Source: Absidia repens
Taxonomy: Eukaryota > Mucoromycota > Mucoromycetes > Mucorales > Cunninghamellaceae
Length of the DNA stretch: 64,000 nucleotides
Reading direction: 5' to 3'
Assembly (NCBI GenBank): GCA_002105175.1
Contig: MCGE01000002.1
Span: forward strand, 248,001 to 312,000
Part shown: positions 45,091 to 57,130 of the stretch, one piece after another
How positions within the stretch are numbered: position 1 is the stretch's first letter
Layout of the letters: each line of letters opens with the position of its first letter
The notes under the pieces: model-generated
The model's input: the letters and a program-made list of their open reading frames with translations, nothing else
Databases searched by the model: none
Told to the model about the DNA's origin: nothing
Position numbers and translations under genes: made by a program

Positions 45091-45101
45091 CACGTGGGCG
45101 G
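45091..45101. promoter_or_regulatory. E-box element CACGTGGGCGG
   Basis: Third occurrence of this 11-mer in the window, 396 nt before the tRNA gene and with no protein gene start near it. Confidence 0.35.
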
Positions 45102-45486
45102 GATTTAGATTTTCAGGGAATCTTTGAGCAATACTGGATATAATGAATATATTTCTACTATCGATTGTATTGCCTTTTGCCTCTTTGACTTGATAGTTAT
45201 TAAAGAGTCAACACAATTTTTTTCTCTTTCAACTACATTCTGCTGCAAAGATGGACACGATATTGCTATACTTTCTACTTTCTTTCTACAATATGGGCCA
45301 AAAGACGGGGTAAATAATGCATTTACCATCCGCCCGGACTGTGATATTTGACCAATCTCAACAACACCTTGGTTTAAAACCCACCACCACCGCATGCAAA
45401 TCAACCAATCGAATGCCACAGAAGAACGCCACGTGGCCTTTTCCATACTGCCTGATATACTACATTTATTTTTTTGGTTCGTAGCC

Positions 45487-45568
45487 GTCAGTTTGTCCGA
45501 GTGGTTAAGGAGTGAGACTTGAAATCTCATGGGCTCTGCCCGCGTAGGTTCAAACCCTGCAGCTGACG
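45487..45568 (+). tRNA. tRNA-Ser (anticodon UGA)
   Basis: A full class II cloverleaf folds by eye. Acceptor arms GTCAGTT and AGCTGAC pair with one G-U. The D arm has TCCGAGTGGTTAAGGA. The anticodon stem TGAGA/TCTCA encloses CTTGAAA with anticodon TGA. The long variable arm TGGGCTCTGCCCGC and T arm GTAGGTTCAAACCCTGC mark a serine tRNA. There is no intron, and the internal A and B boxes are normal. Confidence 0.97.
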
Positions 45569-45571
45569 ATC

Positions 45572-45576
45572 TTTTT
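45572..45576 (+). terminator. RNA polymerase III terminator (T5)
   Basis: Five T residues follow the mature tRNA-Ser end by three bases, the usual polymerase III stop signal. Confidence 0.8.
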
Positions 45577-46800
45577 GTACTTTTTCCTTGTTTTGTGGCT
45601 TGTCTTTGAGTTTCGTTGGTAAAAGATGTTTTGTTATATGATGTTTTCTTTTGCTGTGGCTAATTTTGGCTATTAGGTCGTAACTGAGACTTGTTTTTGT
45701 AGGTTTTTATTTTTCATTGCTGCGTCTTTAAAATTCCGCCACTAAGCGTTCAGTGTAACACTTTTTATGATTTCGGATCATCGTCATGTTATAATTATAA
45801 TTTGTTATTGGCCTGTAGCTGGATTGCTGTTTTATGTAATGAGCACCAGGATTTTTAGGCTCAAGTTCAGTCGTTTGCTTTGTAGTGGAATAAAATAAAA
45901 ATGTAACTCCGATACGAAATGACTGTGCACTGGGAAGTGCTCATAGTTAGCCTCTTCGGCACCCAAGGAGCTTAAGTGTTCTATTAAAAATCCACCCTAA
46001 GGAAAGAAGAAAAAGGGTGTAGGGAAAAACGTTTACCTGTTTTCAACAACAAAAAAAAAAAGTTATAGGCAGATAAAATTGTTTTTAAATAAAAGTCGTC
46101 TGATAGGAACGAAAAAATCCCAATTACTTAAGTCCAGGTTTGACTGGACAGCACTGGAATCTCCTTTTTTTTTTTTTGAGGCGGTGTGTGCGTGTGGGGG
46201 GGGGGAGGTGATTCCTTCCTACGTTATAATATACGATCCTGACGCGACATCCTTGAAATGACGATGTTAATTATTATATCATTTTTTTACGTAGCATAAT
46301 AGTTAAAACAATGGGATAATGCAAAAAGCACCACTTTCCATAAATGGAGATACTATGTATCACCCTAGGGATGAGTGAAATGGGTCAAGCAAAACATGCG
46401 AAAATGTCACATTAAACTTGGGATAGTAGTATGGTTATTTCAAGGGGGAGGGAGGGAGAAATTAAAATAGCAGGTAAAACGAGGCATATGAAAGAAGAAA
46501 AAGATGGTTCATGCATTGCCTGGACATTGTTTTTGTATTATTTACTTTAGTGTTGCATGTTAGCGGGATGGTCCTCCCATGATAGTGTGACGGTACGAGG
46601 AATTTTAAAACCAAAACTTGTAAAATGACACCTAAAAAAAAAAGTATCCGTAATAGATCAATACATGGGTAAGTTTCAATGGGGTTTTGAAGAACGAACT
46701 AAATGCAATATTTTTCAACTCCCGAAAGGGGCAATTGAAAAACGGTGTTTCCCTTTTTCTATTTTCCATTCAGCTCTTTTTTATTTACGTTGACAGATCA
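45577..46800. other. 1.2-kb gene-free region
   Basis: No ORF with a domain. A G run with GTGTGCGTGTGGGG lies at about 46185-46206 and short A runs occur throughout. The right end is the promoter of the BAR-SH3 gene. Confidence 0.45.
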
Positions 46801-48895
46801 ATGATCAAAAATTTTACAAGAATAAGACAGGTAAACTACAAAACTAAAGAAAAATAAGCATAGTCAAAGAGTCATGAAAATGCTTACCATGATCAATACT
46901 TCATAGTGGGCAGCGGAAAAATTGGGGTCTTCTCATGGCACTCTACCTTCTGAAGAATTCAAGGATTTCCAAGTGGAAACTAGACTACGGCATGAAGACT
47001 TTGACGAGATGCGACATACAGTTAATACAGCAATAAAACACATACCACTGAAGAAGAATACAAACGATGGTGGACATAGGCGATCACTCGTAGGTGACTT
47101 TGGTGAATCTTTGGTAACTCATGCCAGTATGTTTCCAAAAGACACTGTGTATTGTAAGTCCAACATCAACACACACCAAAAAAAAAAGGCTCATTTTACT
47201 TATGACATTATATGACGTTGTTATTAGGGAAAATGCTGACAGCTCTTGGTCAGGGTGAACGACAGATATCTGAAGCGGAAGGCAATTTTGCTGATGTTAC
47301 CAAGGACAACTACATAGCTTTACTTCGTAAATATGACCAACACTACAAAGAATACCAATCTCTTTGTCGAAAACTGGAATCAAGGCGGTTAGATTATGAT
47401 GCCAAATATAACCGACTTCAAAAGGCCAAAAAGGAACGTCCGGAAACTGAACAATGTGTTCAAGCTGCCAAAGTGAAATATGAAGAAACTGAACTGGATG
47501 TGGTACAATCTATGATCTATTTACAAGAAATGGAGGCAAGTTACTTTTCTATTTCTCTTTTTTGAATAAACTATGAGGAGGGAAGGCTGAGGATGATGAA
47601 TCAATGTCATATTTATCATTTTTATTTTATTTTATAGGTTGACCATTGTGACGCATTGCAGTTATTATTGGACTCGCAACTGGATTACCACAGACAGGCG
47701 TTTGATATCTTGGAACGTGTAAAGAATGATTGGGACCATTGGACTGAAAACTGCTCTAAAACTGGATTCTCTCCTATCTCTACGACACCCAATCAATTTG
47801 CAAATTGTGATGGCAAAACTCATGGCAATGGTAAATTTTGGAGAACAGAAAGAAAGGATTTATATATATATATATATATATTAACTACTTGGCTCATGTC
47901 ATTTACCATTAACAGATCGAAACAAACCGACTTTACGGCGTGCACTTTATGACCATGTACAATCCTTGGACGACGAACTGACTTTCCACGTGAATGATAT
48001 CATTACTGTACTACATAAGGTGGATGATGGATGGTGGCTGGGTGAACTAGTAGATAAAAACAATCGAATACATCGTGGTATATTCCCGGTCAATTACACT
48101 GAGCCGCACACAAACGAAGATGACGACGACGACAACAACACTGATGGCGATGACAGCAATTACGACCAAGTGAACCCAGTCAGCATTGGTATACTACCAA
48201 GTGAAAATACTTATCAGACTCCTGATCAGATCGACGATACAGCAAACAATGACATGAAATTTAAGGAAAATAACAAAGATGAACGTGATCAGGGCAATCG
48301 CATAGATGATGATCAGGCTATGACAAGACACACAACATCGAAAATCAATGAAACAGTACCTCAGCACATAGATACACAAAATATACGATCAACATCGCCC
48401 TCAACAAAAACTCCCTTATCATCAACGTCGTCATTCGTATCACCATTAGTATCATCACCCTCTTTACCTGAGAAATCAGGAATCGATCATCCTATACACT
48501 CTCAATCCAAGCAGTCTTCTTTGTCATCAGCATCATCACGAAAGGCATCAGCACCAATAGTACAACCGCAAAACTGGCATGAAAAAACACCAACGACACC
48601 AATGACACCAAATACACCAATGACATCAAATACGCCAGTGACATCAAAAACACCAACGACACCAATGACACCAAATACGCCAGTGACATCAAAAACACCA
48701 ACGACACCAATCACACCAAATACGCCAGTGACATCAAATACACCAACTACACCAACTACACCAAATACGCCAATGACACCAATGACACCAAATCGCCAGA
48801 AACTTCCGGCGCCGCCACCTCCTTCTTCCCCGGACTTGTCGGCATCTACCGATACTTATTGCCGTCCTTTACCACCTATTCCCTTAAACGATTGA
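46801..48895 (+). CDS. BAR domain and SH3 domain protein (endophilin-like)
   Basis: Five exons (46801-46830, 46907-47153, 47228-47535, 47638-47830, 47916-48895) join in phase to about 585 residues. The N-terminus MIKNFTRIRQWAAEKLGSS is the amphipathic start of an N-BAR domain, followed by helices with GQGERQISEAEGNFAD and a coiled region ending near residue 260. An SH3 domain follows: RALYDHVQSLDDELTFHVND, DDGWWLGEL, GIFPVNYTE. Such proteins bend membranes during endocytosis. After the SH3 comes an acidic stretch, then a tandem (NTPxTS/TP) repeat and Pro-rich end. The intron after 47535 uses a GC donor (AG|GCAAGT); the nearby GT would give a stop codon. ATG 46801 is chosen for the short first exon. 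Confidence 0.88.
48584..48798. repeat. coding tandem repeat (Thr-Pro-rich)
   Basis: Units of 12-15 nt such as ACACCAATGACACCAAAT and ACGCCAGTGACATCA alternate in frame, giving TPMTPNTPVTSKTP-type peptide repeats between the SH3 domain and the C-terminal Pro-rich end. Confidence 0.9.
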
Positions 48896-49188
48896 TACGG
48901 ATGAACTATGTAAATATGCTTCTGGTTTGAACGATGGCGTGGAAACTCTTGTAAGTAGAAAACTCAAAAAAAAGGGGTTGGGGACGAACTTAATGGGAAA
49001 CGCGGGAAGTTTATTTTTCTCCGATCAGCGCATCAAAAGGGCAAGACTTTTTTATTTTTCCCACTAACTTCCTTTTCTCCTTGATTTTTTTTCTTTATTA
49101 TAGTACTATATACCAATTTATTGTATATATCCTATTTTTCTCTGTCTCCCTCTTCTGGTTTTTTTCTTTTCTACTTTTACACAAGAAA
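48896..49188. other. short intergenic region upstream of the hydroxyacid dehydrogenase
   Basis: T/C-rich leader before the next start codon; no gene. Confidence 0.45.
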
Positions 49189-49442
49189 ATGTCGCCTACT
49201 TGCCTTATTGTTGGATGTGTCACCTTTGCTACCGATCGTTTAGTGGAACTTCAGCAAGAATACTCAATTGACTATTATACATCACGCTCAAGACAAGAAT
49301 TCATCTCAGATTGCAGCAACAAATACAAGGATATCACATTGATCTATCTCTCGTCTGAAGCAAAATCAGTAGTGGGTGCATTTGATGAAGAATTGGTAAA
49401 CCAATTACCATCAAGGTAAAGTATATAGACCCTTCTCCAAAC

Positions 49443-49513
<71 letters not shown>

Positions 49514-50634
49514 GTTGTGGTTGGATTGACATACTTATATATAATTCCTCTTATTCCGTCTTAGTTTGAAATGGATTGTCTTTTGTGCAGCTGGTTATGA
49601 TTATATTGATGTGGGTGCTTGTGCTGCTAGAAAAATCATGGTGTCTCACACACCTACTGCCGTTGATAACGTTAGTATGCTTGTCAAAAAAAAAAAAAAA
49701 TAGCGGTTATCTGATGTGTTCTTTTAAATTTAGGCGACTGCCGGCATTGCTGCTTTATTGATCCTGAACTGTTGTCGAAATGCCCATCAAGCTGCCCAAA
49801 ATCTTCGTCAAGGTAAAGCAACTACCTTCTTTTTTCCATCAATGATGCTAACGGCCCACTCTTTATTTGCTTTTATTTAATTGATTTACTAAATGTTAGG
49901 TGCATTCCGACACGGTGTCTCCATGGGATTGGACCCTGAAGGGAAAACATTGGGTTTACTCGGTATGGGTGGAATTGGGAAAGCCATTGCAAAACGCATG
50001 TCCGGATTTGAAATGAACATTATCTACCACAATCGAACAAGACTTCCCATTGAAGGTAAAAAAAAAAAATACAAAAAAAAAAAGTACAGCCACTTGGAAG
50101 AAGAATAGTTTCCCTTTCGCATTTTACTCACCCGCCTTTTTTTTTTTGTGCTCTATAACCATACTTGTGACCGGGGGAAAAAAAAAAGTGGAAAAGCAAT
50201 ACAATGTGACGTATGTGGACTTTGAAACCTTACTCAAGACATCTGATATTCTGTCGGTCAGTGTACCTTTGAACAAGCAAACAACCCATCTCCTCTCGTT
50301 CCGTGAATTTGCCATGATGAAAAAAGGGGTGATTGTAGTGAACACAGCTCGTGGTAAAGTGATCAACGAAACCGCTCTAGTGCAAGGATTGGAAACGGGC
50401 AAGGTACTCTCTGCAGGTCTGGATGTGTATGAAGAAGAACCCAAGGTGCATCCTGGTCTCCTCACACATCCTCGATGTGTTTTGTTGCCTCACATTGGAA
50501 CGTTTACAAATGAAAGTCAAAAGAAAATGGAGGACTTGGTGTTGGATAATCTGGTTGCCGCATTGACGAAAAATACGTTGCTGACCCCCGTGCCAGAACA
50601 CAAATCCTTCTTCCAAAATGGTGCCTTAGTGTAG
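49189..50634 (+). CDS. D-isomer-specific 2-hydroxyacid dehydrogenase (glyoxylate reductase-like)
   Basis: Five exons (49189-49415, 49565-49670, 49734-49812, 49900-50055, 50189-50634) join in phase to 337 residues. The family reduces glyoxylate, hydroxypyruvate or similar 2-oxo acids with NAD(P)H. The Rossmann motif is [17 protein letters not shown]. Catalytic residues are the Arg in NTARGKVIN, the Glu in DVYEEEP and the His in [10 protein letters not shown]. After the Rossmann strand the segment [10 protein letters not shown] has Asn-Arg, suggesting NADPH preference. Intron 1 carries a long GT run and intron 4 ends in an A9G acceptor, which is unusual. Substrate is not certain. Confidence 0.93.
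49445..49511. repeat. (GT)n microsatellite in an intron
   Basis: About 33 uninterrupted GT units lie in the first intron of the hydroxyacid dehydrogenase gene. Confidence 0.97.
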
Positions 50635-51293
50635 TTTGGATGACTAGATTTGTTGTGTGTATTTTAGTACTTTTATTTTTATTTTTTATATTTGGTTGTG
50701 CTAATAAAAAGAAAAATCTCGGTTGACTGTTTGGTAGTTGTTATTTGTTTTTCTACAATGTGCATTTTACATGATGATTGATCTCTAAAAATACATTGAA
50801 AGGCGAAACATTTAATATTGTGGGGGGGGGGTAAACATTATGGTGATGGAAAGATTGTCACCACACGTGGTTGATAGATATACATAGAAGTAGAGTGGAG
50901 ATGGACACATGGCAAAATGATCTGCAAGAGGGGGATGGAGGGAAAAAAAAGGTAGGAGACAAAAAAAGTTGTTTGGAATAGTGATCCCATGATTTCCAAA
51001 AAAAAGAGACGTGTAAACAAATATGTAGTAAAAAAAAAAAAGCCAGTTTTTATTTTTTAATGATACAATATAAATGAATCTAGAATATAATGAGGGAATA
51101 AATGTTGGTGAGGGGATAACAATGGGGGAAAAGAGTAGTCCAAAATATACAATAAAATGAAGCGGGGGGATAATAAATATAATAACTAACTAAACTAAGA
51201 AATAAGACAATGGAATAATATCAAATACAATGAGGGGGTGGAGGAAGTACAAACAAGAAAGGGAAGGGGGTGATATATTAATCGATAAATCGA
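50635..51293. other. intergenic region between convergent genes
   Basis: Contains AATAAAA at about 50703 for the dehydrogenase, a G run at 50822-50830 and A/G-rich sequence that would be the 3' UTR of the minus-strand kinase-like gene. No gene seen. Confidence 0.5.
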
Positions 51294-52447
51294 TCATATC
51301 GTTCGCACCAAATCACGGTAAGGTTGTTTGGGAGGTGGATAAGGACCTTGTACAATAAACACCATGACCTTTTGAAAATGTGACGCTAACGATGATTTCT
51401 TTCCATGTTTTTGATGATGATGATGATGGTGATGCCAAGCATGAGGGGGGAGTGGAGGAGGATGAGGCATAACACGTGGTGATGGCGTCGGACATGTTAG
51501 TGTGGGCTTGATGATCTTGGTGTCAAGGGAGGGAAGGACCACCGTATAAGGCTTCAGCCATGGATGAAACATGACCAAATCCAATGATGCTCTTGACTGT
51601 TCCGGAGCCAGCATTCGACGTAGTAAATCCTTTGCATCTATATAATAATAAAAAGCCCCCCATCCAAATCAAAATATAAGTCTAGTCAGTTTGGCAGTCG
51701 AGTATGTTTTTTTTCCAGTTACCAGGTGATAAATGCGATGGGATGCCAAAATCGGCATATTGCATCTTGTTGAATAAGCGTCGATCATTATTTGCATGGA
51801 ATGGATATTTTCCCACAAGCATTCTATATAGAGAGATTCCCAACACCCACACATCCACCAAATCACAATGGTAAGCACAACGACTAGACAGTTCGGGGGG
51901 AATGTATTGAGCATCACTAGTATATCCAAAAAAAAATAGTTGGTTAGATTGGATCCACTATTACACTTTTGTTGTTGTTGTTGCTTACCCTTGAAAAGAA
52001 TGATATTGGATTTTATTATGTATCCATAAACGTAGATTGATGATATTGTCTTGGGAGTCAAATAAAATTTCCATTTCAGATGGCATATGGTGCTTGTTGT
52101 CTTGTCGGAACTTGACGGCCGCCTGGATCATTTTGATGAATTTTCGTTTGGCTTTTTTTTCATTAGTAGGTAAAGAAGAAGGAGTTGTCGACCAGCGACG
52201 TTCTGTTTTGGGGTGTATCGGCCATGCAGGCGGGGGTTGGAATGAGCCGCCTGATGACGATGAAGAACCAGAAGAAGAAGCAGATGAAGATGATGTGGAT
52301 GTTCCGGATGATGATGAGGTTGAAGAAGGACGTGAAGGTTCATTGGGCGGTAAAGGTGGTAAAGGGATAACGGCGATATCATTGTTCTTGTCTGTGTTGG
52401 GTCGACTTGGGGATACTGTTGTTCCAGTATGAGTGGATGATGGCGGC

Positions 52448-52487
<40 letters not shown>

Positions 52488-53163
52488 GCTGTTGCTGTTG
52501 TTGTTGTTGTTGCTGTTGTTGTTGTTGTTGCTGTTGTTGTTGTTGTTGCTGTTGTTGTTGTTGTTGATGATGGTGATGATGATGATGACTATTGCTGCTT
52601 CGTGGACTGACTGAGATTTCCGTCACAAGATCGCTTTCTTCAATAATAGTTGATAGTTTTTGTAGCTGGCCGTCACTGAGTGATTGGTGATACCTCTTCG
52701 GAATAGGAGCGCGCTAAAAAAAAAGAGAGTGGTTAGTTTCTATCAACGGTAGCTTATTCACCCCCCTTTCCGCAAATCGGTGAAGTAAAAACAATTTTGT
52801 TAGTGAGAATAGAGAGGCAAAAAGTGACACGATACCGATAAAGTGTAACAAAGAGGAATTGTGCGTATTTGTATGAAGCGGCAAACGGAAAATCACACCA
52901 CCCACCCACCAAAATCCATCACAGTTTTTTTTTTTTCCCGTTTTTACCTTCGGAGGTTGTTCCGATGACTGAGTATGTATATTCGTATCGGTGTTAGTTC
53001 CAGTGGGATCATTATCAAGAACAAAAGGAAGAGGGGGATCGTTCGGTGATAGAGATCGCCAATCACGTGTAGTAGCGCCAGTTGCAGTGTCATCGTCTTT
53101 ATTGTTGTTGTTGTTGTTGGTGTTGGTACCGCTGCTGAATTTTGATATTTTTGTCGCCACCAT
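51294..53163 (-). CDS. protein kinase-like protein with C-lobe only (Tribbles/CAMK-like pseudokinase)
   Basis: Four minus-strand exons (53163-52948, 52713-51989, 51916-51723, 51637-51294) join in phase to about 492 residues. The C-lobe is clear: YIPPELSS in place of APE, then VDVWVLGISLYRMLVGKYPF (F-helix Asp and Leu-Tyr), MQYADFGIPSHLSPDAKDLL, and RASLDLVMFHPWL. Upstream, VKFRQDNKHHMPSEMEILFD aligns with the catalytic loop but HRD and PEN are lost, and NLRLW stands where DFG should be. No glycine-rich loop or VAIK lysine is found; the first 300 residues are low-complexity (about 50 mostly Gln residues, Ser/Thr/Pro). Tribbles proteins look most like it. It is probably a scaffold, not an enzyme. 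Upstream exons could exist beyond 53163. Confidence 0.68.
52449..52567. repeat. poly-glutamine coding tract (CAA/CAG)
   Basis: On the minus strand this stretch encodes about 40 consecutive Gln after a His run, within the low-complexity N-terminal part of the kinase-like protein. Confidence 0.95.
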
Positions 53164-54374
53164 GAAGGAGAAACAATCGATGAAATTCGTGAGCGTAAAC
53201 TGTTTCCATGATATAAAAGTGGCATCCTGTAACAAAAGAAAAAGTCATGTTAGCCAAACTATCTATACAGTAGTGATAATAGTAGAATTTACAGGCACTT
53301 ACCACGACCAATATACACTACGCTGGTGTCTTCGTTTCTTTTTTTTCTTCTTTTTGTTTTCTTAATGGAAAGGAGTGACCAAAATAGAATTGACAAAAAA
53401 AAAAGAAAAGAGAAAACCAAAAAGTTAGCCAGAGTGGTGTGATGCAATTGTATAAAGCCAAGGTGAACGAATGAAATAGCGAAGAAAAGAGAAAGAGAGA
53501 GAAAGAGGGGAACGCAAAAAGCGCCACCTTATAAAAAGAAAGGTCAAAAAAGTTAAAATTAAATCACCGATCGGAAGGCTATTTATTGCTTGGAAAAAGT
53601 AGGACAAAATTTACCTATGATATGGGTTACACTAGAACTTGTTTCCATATAAATTACTCACTGTTGTCTTTTCAGCCTACCTCCTTGTTTTTATTCCTTT
53701 TTTTGAGACTGATCTTCATCATCCCTGGACCACGTTTTTGAGAGAGAGAGAGAGAGAGAGAGAGCGAGAATCGACATTTTTTTTCTCTATACACATTGTA
53801 ACTATAATAAATTATTCCTTCACTGAAATTTCTATCCATGTATAATATCCACGCTGACGAGCCAAAAAAAAGCGGCAACACAAAAGGAGAAGAAAGGGTG
53901 AGTAGATCGTAACTGTAACAGCTATTATATCTACAACGTTTGTATCACTTTGTCTTCGTTTATTGCCACTATTCTCTAACTAGAGTTTAATCTATCGTAT
54001 TTCTTATCGTCAAAGACCGTCCGTTCTCCAATTTAAGAATTTTCCTATTGGAAACGTCTTGAATCGTTCAAGGGAGGTCGATTTTTCAGGAACTGGGAAT
54101 TTCCTCACATAAATCCAACAGCAATAGAAGGCCTCATCGGTGTTTAAATGTGTCCGGCCTATGGAGCCAGCCTTGACATGGGCTAATCAAAACAAAAAAA
54201 AATATTTTTTTTTTCTTTTCTTTTTCTTCAAAAGAAACACATTTTCTTCTCCCCACTCTTTTTTTTTTCCACTTTACCTTTTTATTCAAGGTAATTCATT
54301 TCGACGTTTATAAAGAGAACAATCAGCTCATTAACATTTTTTATTAATATACGATCATTTAGAAATCTATCAAT
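53164..54374. promoter_or_regulatory. divergent upstream region, kinase-like gene / QCR8
   Basis: No gene seen in 1.2 kb. An AG repeat (53741-53766) and T/C-rich tracts just before QCR8 (54210-54290) are present. An intron-like pair of splice signals near 53230-53300 suggests 5' UTR exons of the minus-strand gene. Confidence 0.45.
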
Positions 54375-54826
54375 ATGGGCGGCGGTCATGGTTATATGGG
54401 ATGGTAAGTGCACAATGACAACTATGACCATGAATAGAGTATGTTTACAACATTTACTAACCTTCGTCTTTGATGATTTGTTTTGAATAGGTGGGGTAAC
54501 ATGGGTGGCCCTACTCAACGTGTAAGTAAACTCGACTATTTATACATTCGATAAATGCTGGATTCACATAGCACACACAATATTTTATTAACCATGTATA
54601 TATTCTTCTACAGGGTGTCGTTACTTACATTCTCTCACCTTTTGAACAACGTGCTTTTGCTGGTGTCGTCCACAACGCTATCTTCAACACTTCTCGCCGT
54701 ATCATGTCCAATGTGCCTTATATGGGTACTGCCTTTGCTTTGGGTTACTTCATCTACACCTCTGCCAATAAGAAGCATGCTTATCTTACCTCCAAGGCTG
54801 GACATGCTGCTGAAGGTGACCACTAA
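54375..54826 (+). CDS. QCR8: ubiquinol-cytochrome c reductase subunit 8 (QCR8/UQCRQ)
   Basis: Three exons (54375-54403, 54491-54521, 54614-54826) join in phase to 90 residues, the family length. The protein is a single-span subunit of mitochondrial complex III that contacts cytochrome b. The N-terminus MGGGHGYMGWWGNMGGPTQR, the segment VVTYILSPFEQRAFAG, and the transmembrane helix GTAFALGYFIYTSANKKH are characteristic. Two tiny first exons of 29 and 31 nt precede the main exon. Confidence 0.95.
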
Positions 54827-55510
54827 ATATTAGAACTTTATTTTTTTACTTTATATTATTGTCAATAAAACAACAACCACATCAACCACACCCTGTTTTG
54901 TATTCTATGCAGCTCTTCTTTACGGTATGTGTGTGGGGTCTTTATTTTGATAGTTGGGGGGGAAAGGGAGGAAAAGGGGACGATGGGAAGGGGGTGTTTG
55001 TGTATTTGGCAGAAGGTGATTGGACGATACTGAGAGATATTGTCTTATGGGGTCCTTCGTAGTCGTAGTATAGATAACAGTTGGAGTGGATATGATACAG
55101 CTATTAGGAATGATTGGGTTTTCCTGGCTTTATAGTGTGTGTGATGGTCTGTTTGACAATTTATTAGGCTGGGCCCGTCAATTAATTTGCTGGTGGGGCA
55201 AATAGAAAAAAACGATGGAAAAAAAATATTAGCGGAGTTACTTGGCGATGGTGATTGGCCGATATCGAATATTGACCTGATTTAATCTCTTTTGGTCCAT
55301 TTTTTTTTTCTTTTTTCCCTTCTTTCTCCCTTTACTTTCCTTTTGTCATCCTTTCCGACTTGGCCTTTTTTTATATATATATCTTTCCTTCATTTACACT
55401 CCCTTCCTTTAAAGGATATATATATCTCTTCCCCTTCCTATTCATCTTCTTCTTCCTATCACATAGATTTGCATAGACCTCTTTAACAGTTGTCGATTCT
55501 TATATACAAC
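54827..55510. other. intergenic region downstream of QCR8
   Basis: AATAAAA at about 54863 is the likely poly(A) signal. G-rich DNA near 54955-54990 and a long pyrimidine-rich leader (55290-55490) precede the transporter. No gene. Confidence 0.5.
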
Positions 55511-57130
55511 ATGTCAGCAACCCCTCGATCTTTAGATAGTGGATATATGTGGCTCGGTGCCTACTTTATTCTTAATTTATCATTGACCCTCTATAACAAG
55601 GCCATTCTCATTGATTTCCGCTACCCTTGGAGTCTTACCGCCATACATACTCTTTGTGGATCGGTTGGCTGTTATATCCTCTATGCTCTTGGTGTGTTTA
55701 CTCCTGCCAAACTCAACGACAATGAAAATATGGTCATGCTTATGTTCTCAGTGCTTTATACAATCAATATCGCTATCAGCAATGTATCTTTGTAAGTGAA
55801 TAGGAAAACTGGGGGGAAGGAATAGAAAGGAAATGATGGATAAAGCAGGTTTATACCAATGGCTTGGGTTTTGTTTTGGTTTATTGTTATTTTTGGAATT
55901 AGTAATAAGGGCTTACTCTCTTGCCAAAATAATGATGCAGGCTTTTAAACAGTGGCGGAGGACGGGGTGGAAGAGACGAGAAGGCAAAAAGGAGGGTAGG
56001 ATGAACGGGGTGAGAAAAGGAGAGGGGTTGGAGGGGTATCTTTTTCATTATTTTGTACTAACCATCATTCCATTCCATTATATTATATTATTTAATGATG
56101 ATTTATAGGAGTCTTGTCTCTGTAGCGGTAAGTGGTTGAACAGAATGGAAAAAAGGCAAAGCAAAAAAAAAACGCACTAGTTGGGCTGAAATTTGATCTT
56201 TATTTATTTTAGTTCCATCAAGTGATCCGGGCTATGACGCCAGTATTTACAGTGATGATCTCTATTGCATTTTTACAAAAATCATATTCTAGAATGATCT
56301 ACCTCTCATTGCTTCCTGTAAGTGTATATATTATACATATATAAATCACCTTGTTTAATTTTCTCATACTCTATTTTTTTTATGGTTTAGGTTGTAATGG
56401 GGGTGGGTTTTGCAACGATCGGGGAATACGATTATACAGTGATTGGATTTTTGTTGACAGTATTGGGAACCGTACTTGCAGCAGTGAAAACAATCGTCAC
56501 CAACCGTGTCCAAGTCGGCCGTTTGAAGCTTCATCCTTTGGATCTTCTCCTCCGTATGTCGCCACTCGCCTTTGTCCAATGTGTATTCTATGCGTATGCT
56601 ACCGGGGAATTGGACCGTGTGCGTGAATTTTCGTCTTCCAATATGACTATCAGTCTTGCTACAGGTTTATTCATCAATGGTCTTTTGGCCTTTGCTTTGA
56701 ATATTGTTAGTTTCACTGCCAACAAGAAAACCAGTGCTTTGACCATGACTGTGGCAGGTAAATCAACAATGATGATATGAAAACGGATTATGAAATACTG
56801 ATCATCATTGATTTATAGGAAATGTCAAACAAGTCTTGTCTATTATTCTTGCTGTGATCATTTTCAACTTGAATATCAACATGACAAATGCTTTCGGAAT
56901 TGCCTTGACTTTGATTGGTGGCGCTTGGTATGGGTAAGTTAACGTTTTGTTTCATCATCAAATAAAATAAAAAACGGAAGAACGGCCACTCAATCTGGGA
57001 TTTTTATTGTACTAGGAACGTGGAAATGTCTGAAAAGGCAAAGGCCAACGCTACTTTACCAACCACTCGGCCCAACATCTCCGAACAACAATCAACTACT
57101 TTGACCGAAAAAATGGCAGATCGTCCTTAG
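55511..57130 (+). CDS. nucleotide-sugar/triose-phosphate translocator (TPT) family transporter
   Basis: Six exons (55511-55791, 56109-56127, 56213-56317, 56391-56757, 56819-56933, 57016-57130) join in phase to 333 residues. About ten hydrophobic helices are visible. Family marks include LGAYFILNLSLTLYNKAIL, SVAFHQVIRAMTPVFTVMI and the Lys-Thr segment AAVKTIVTNRVQ, with TANKKTSALTMTVAGNVKQV near the end. These antiporters carry nucleotide sugars or phosphorylated sugars in Golgi/ER membranes. The substrate is not predictable here. The second exon is only 19 nt. Intron 1 is unusually long (317 nt). Confidence 0.9.
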
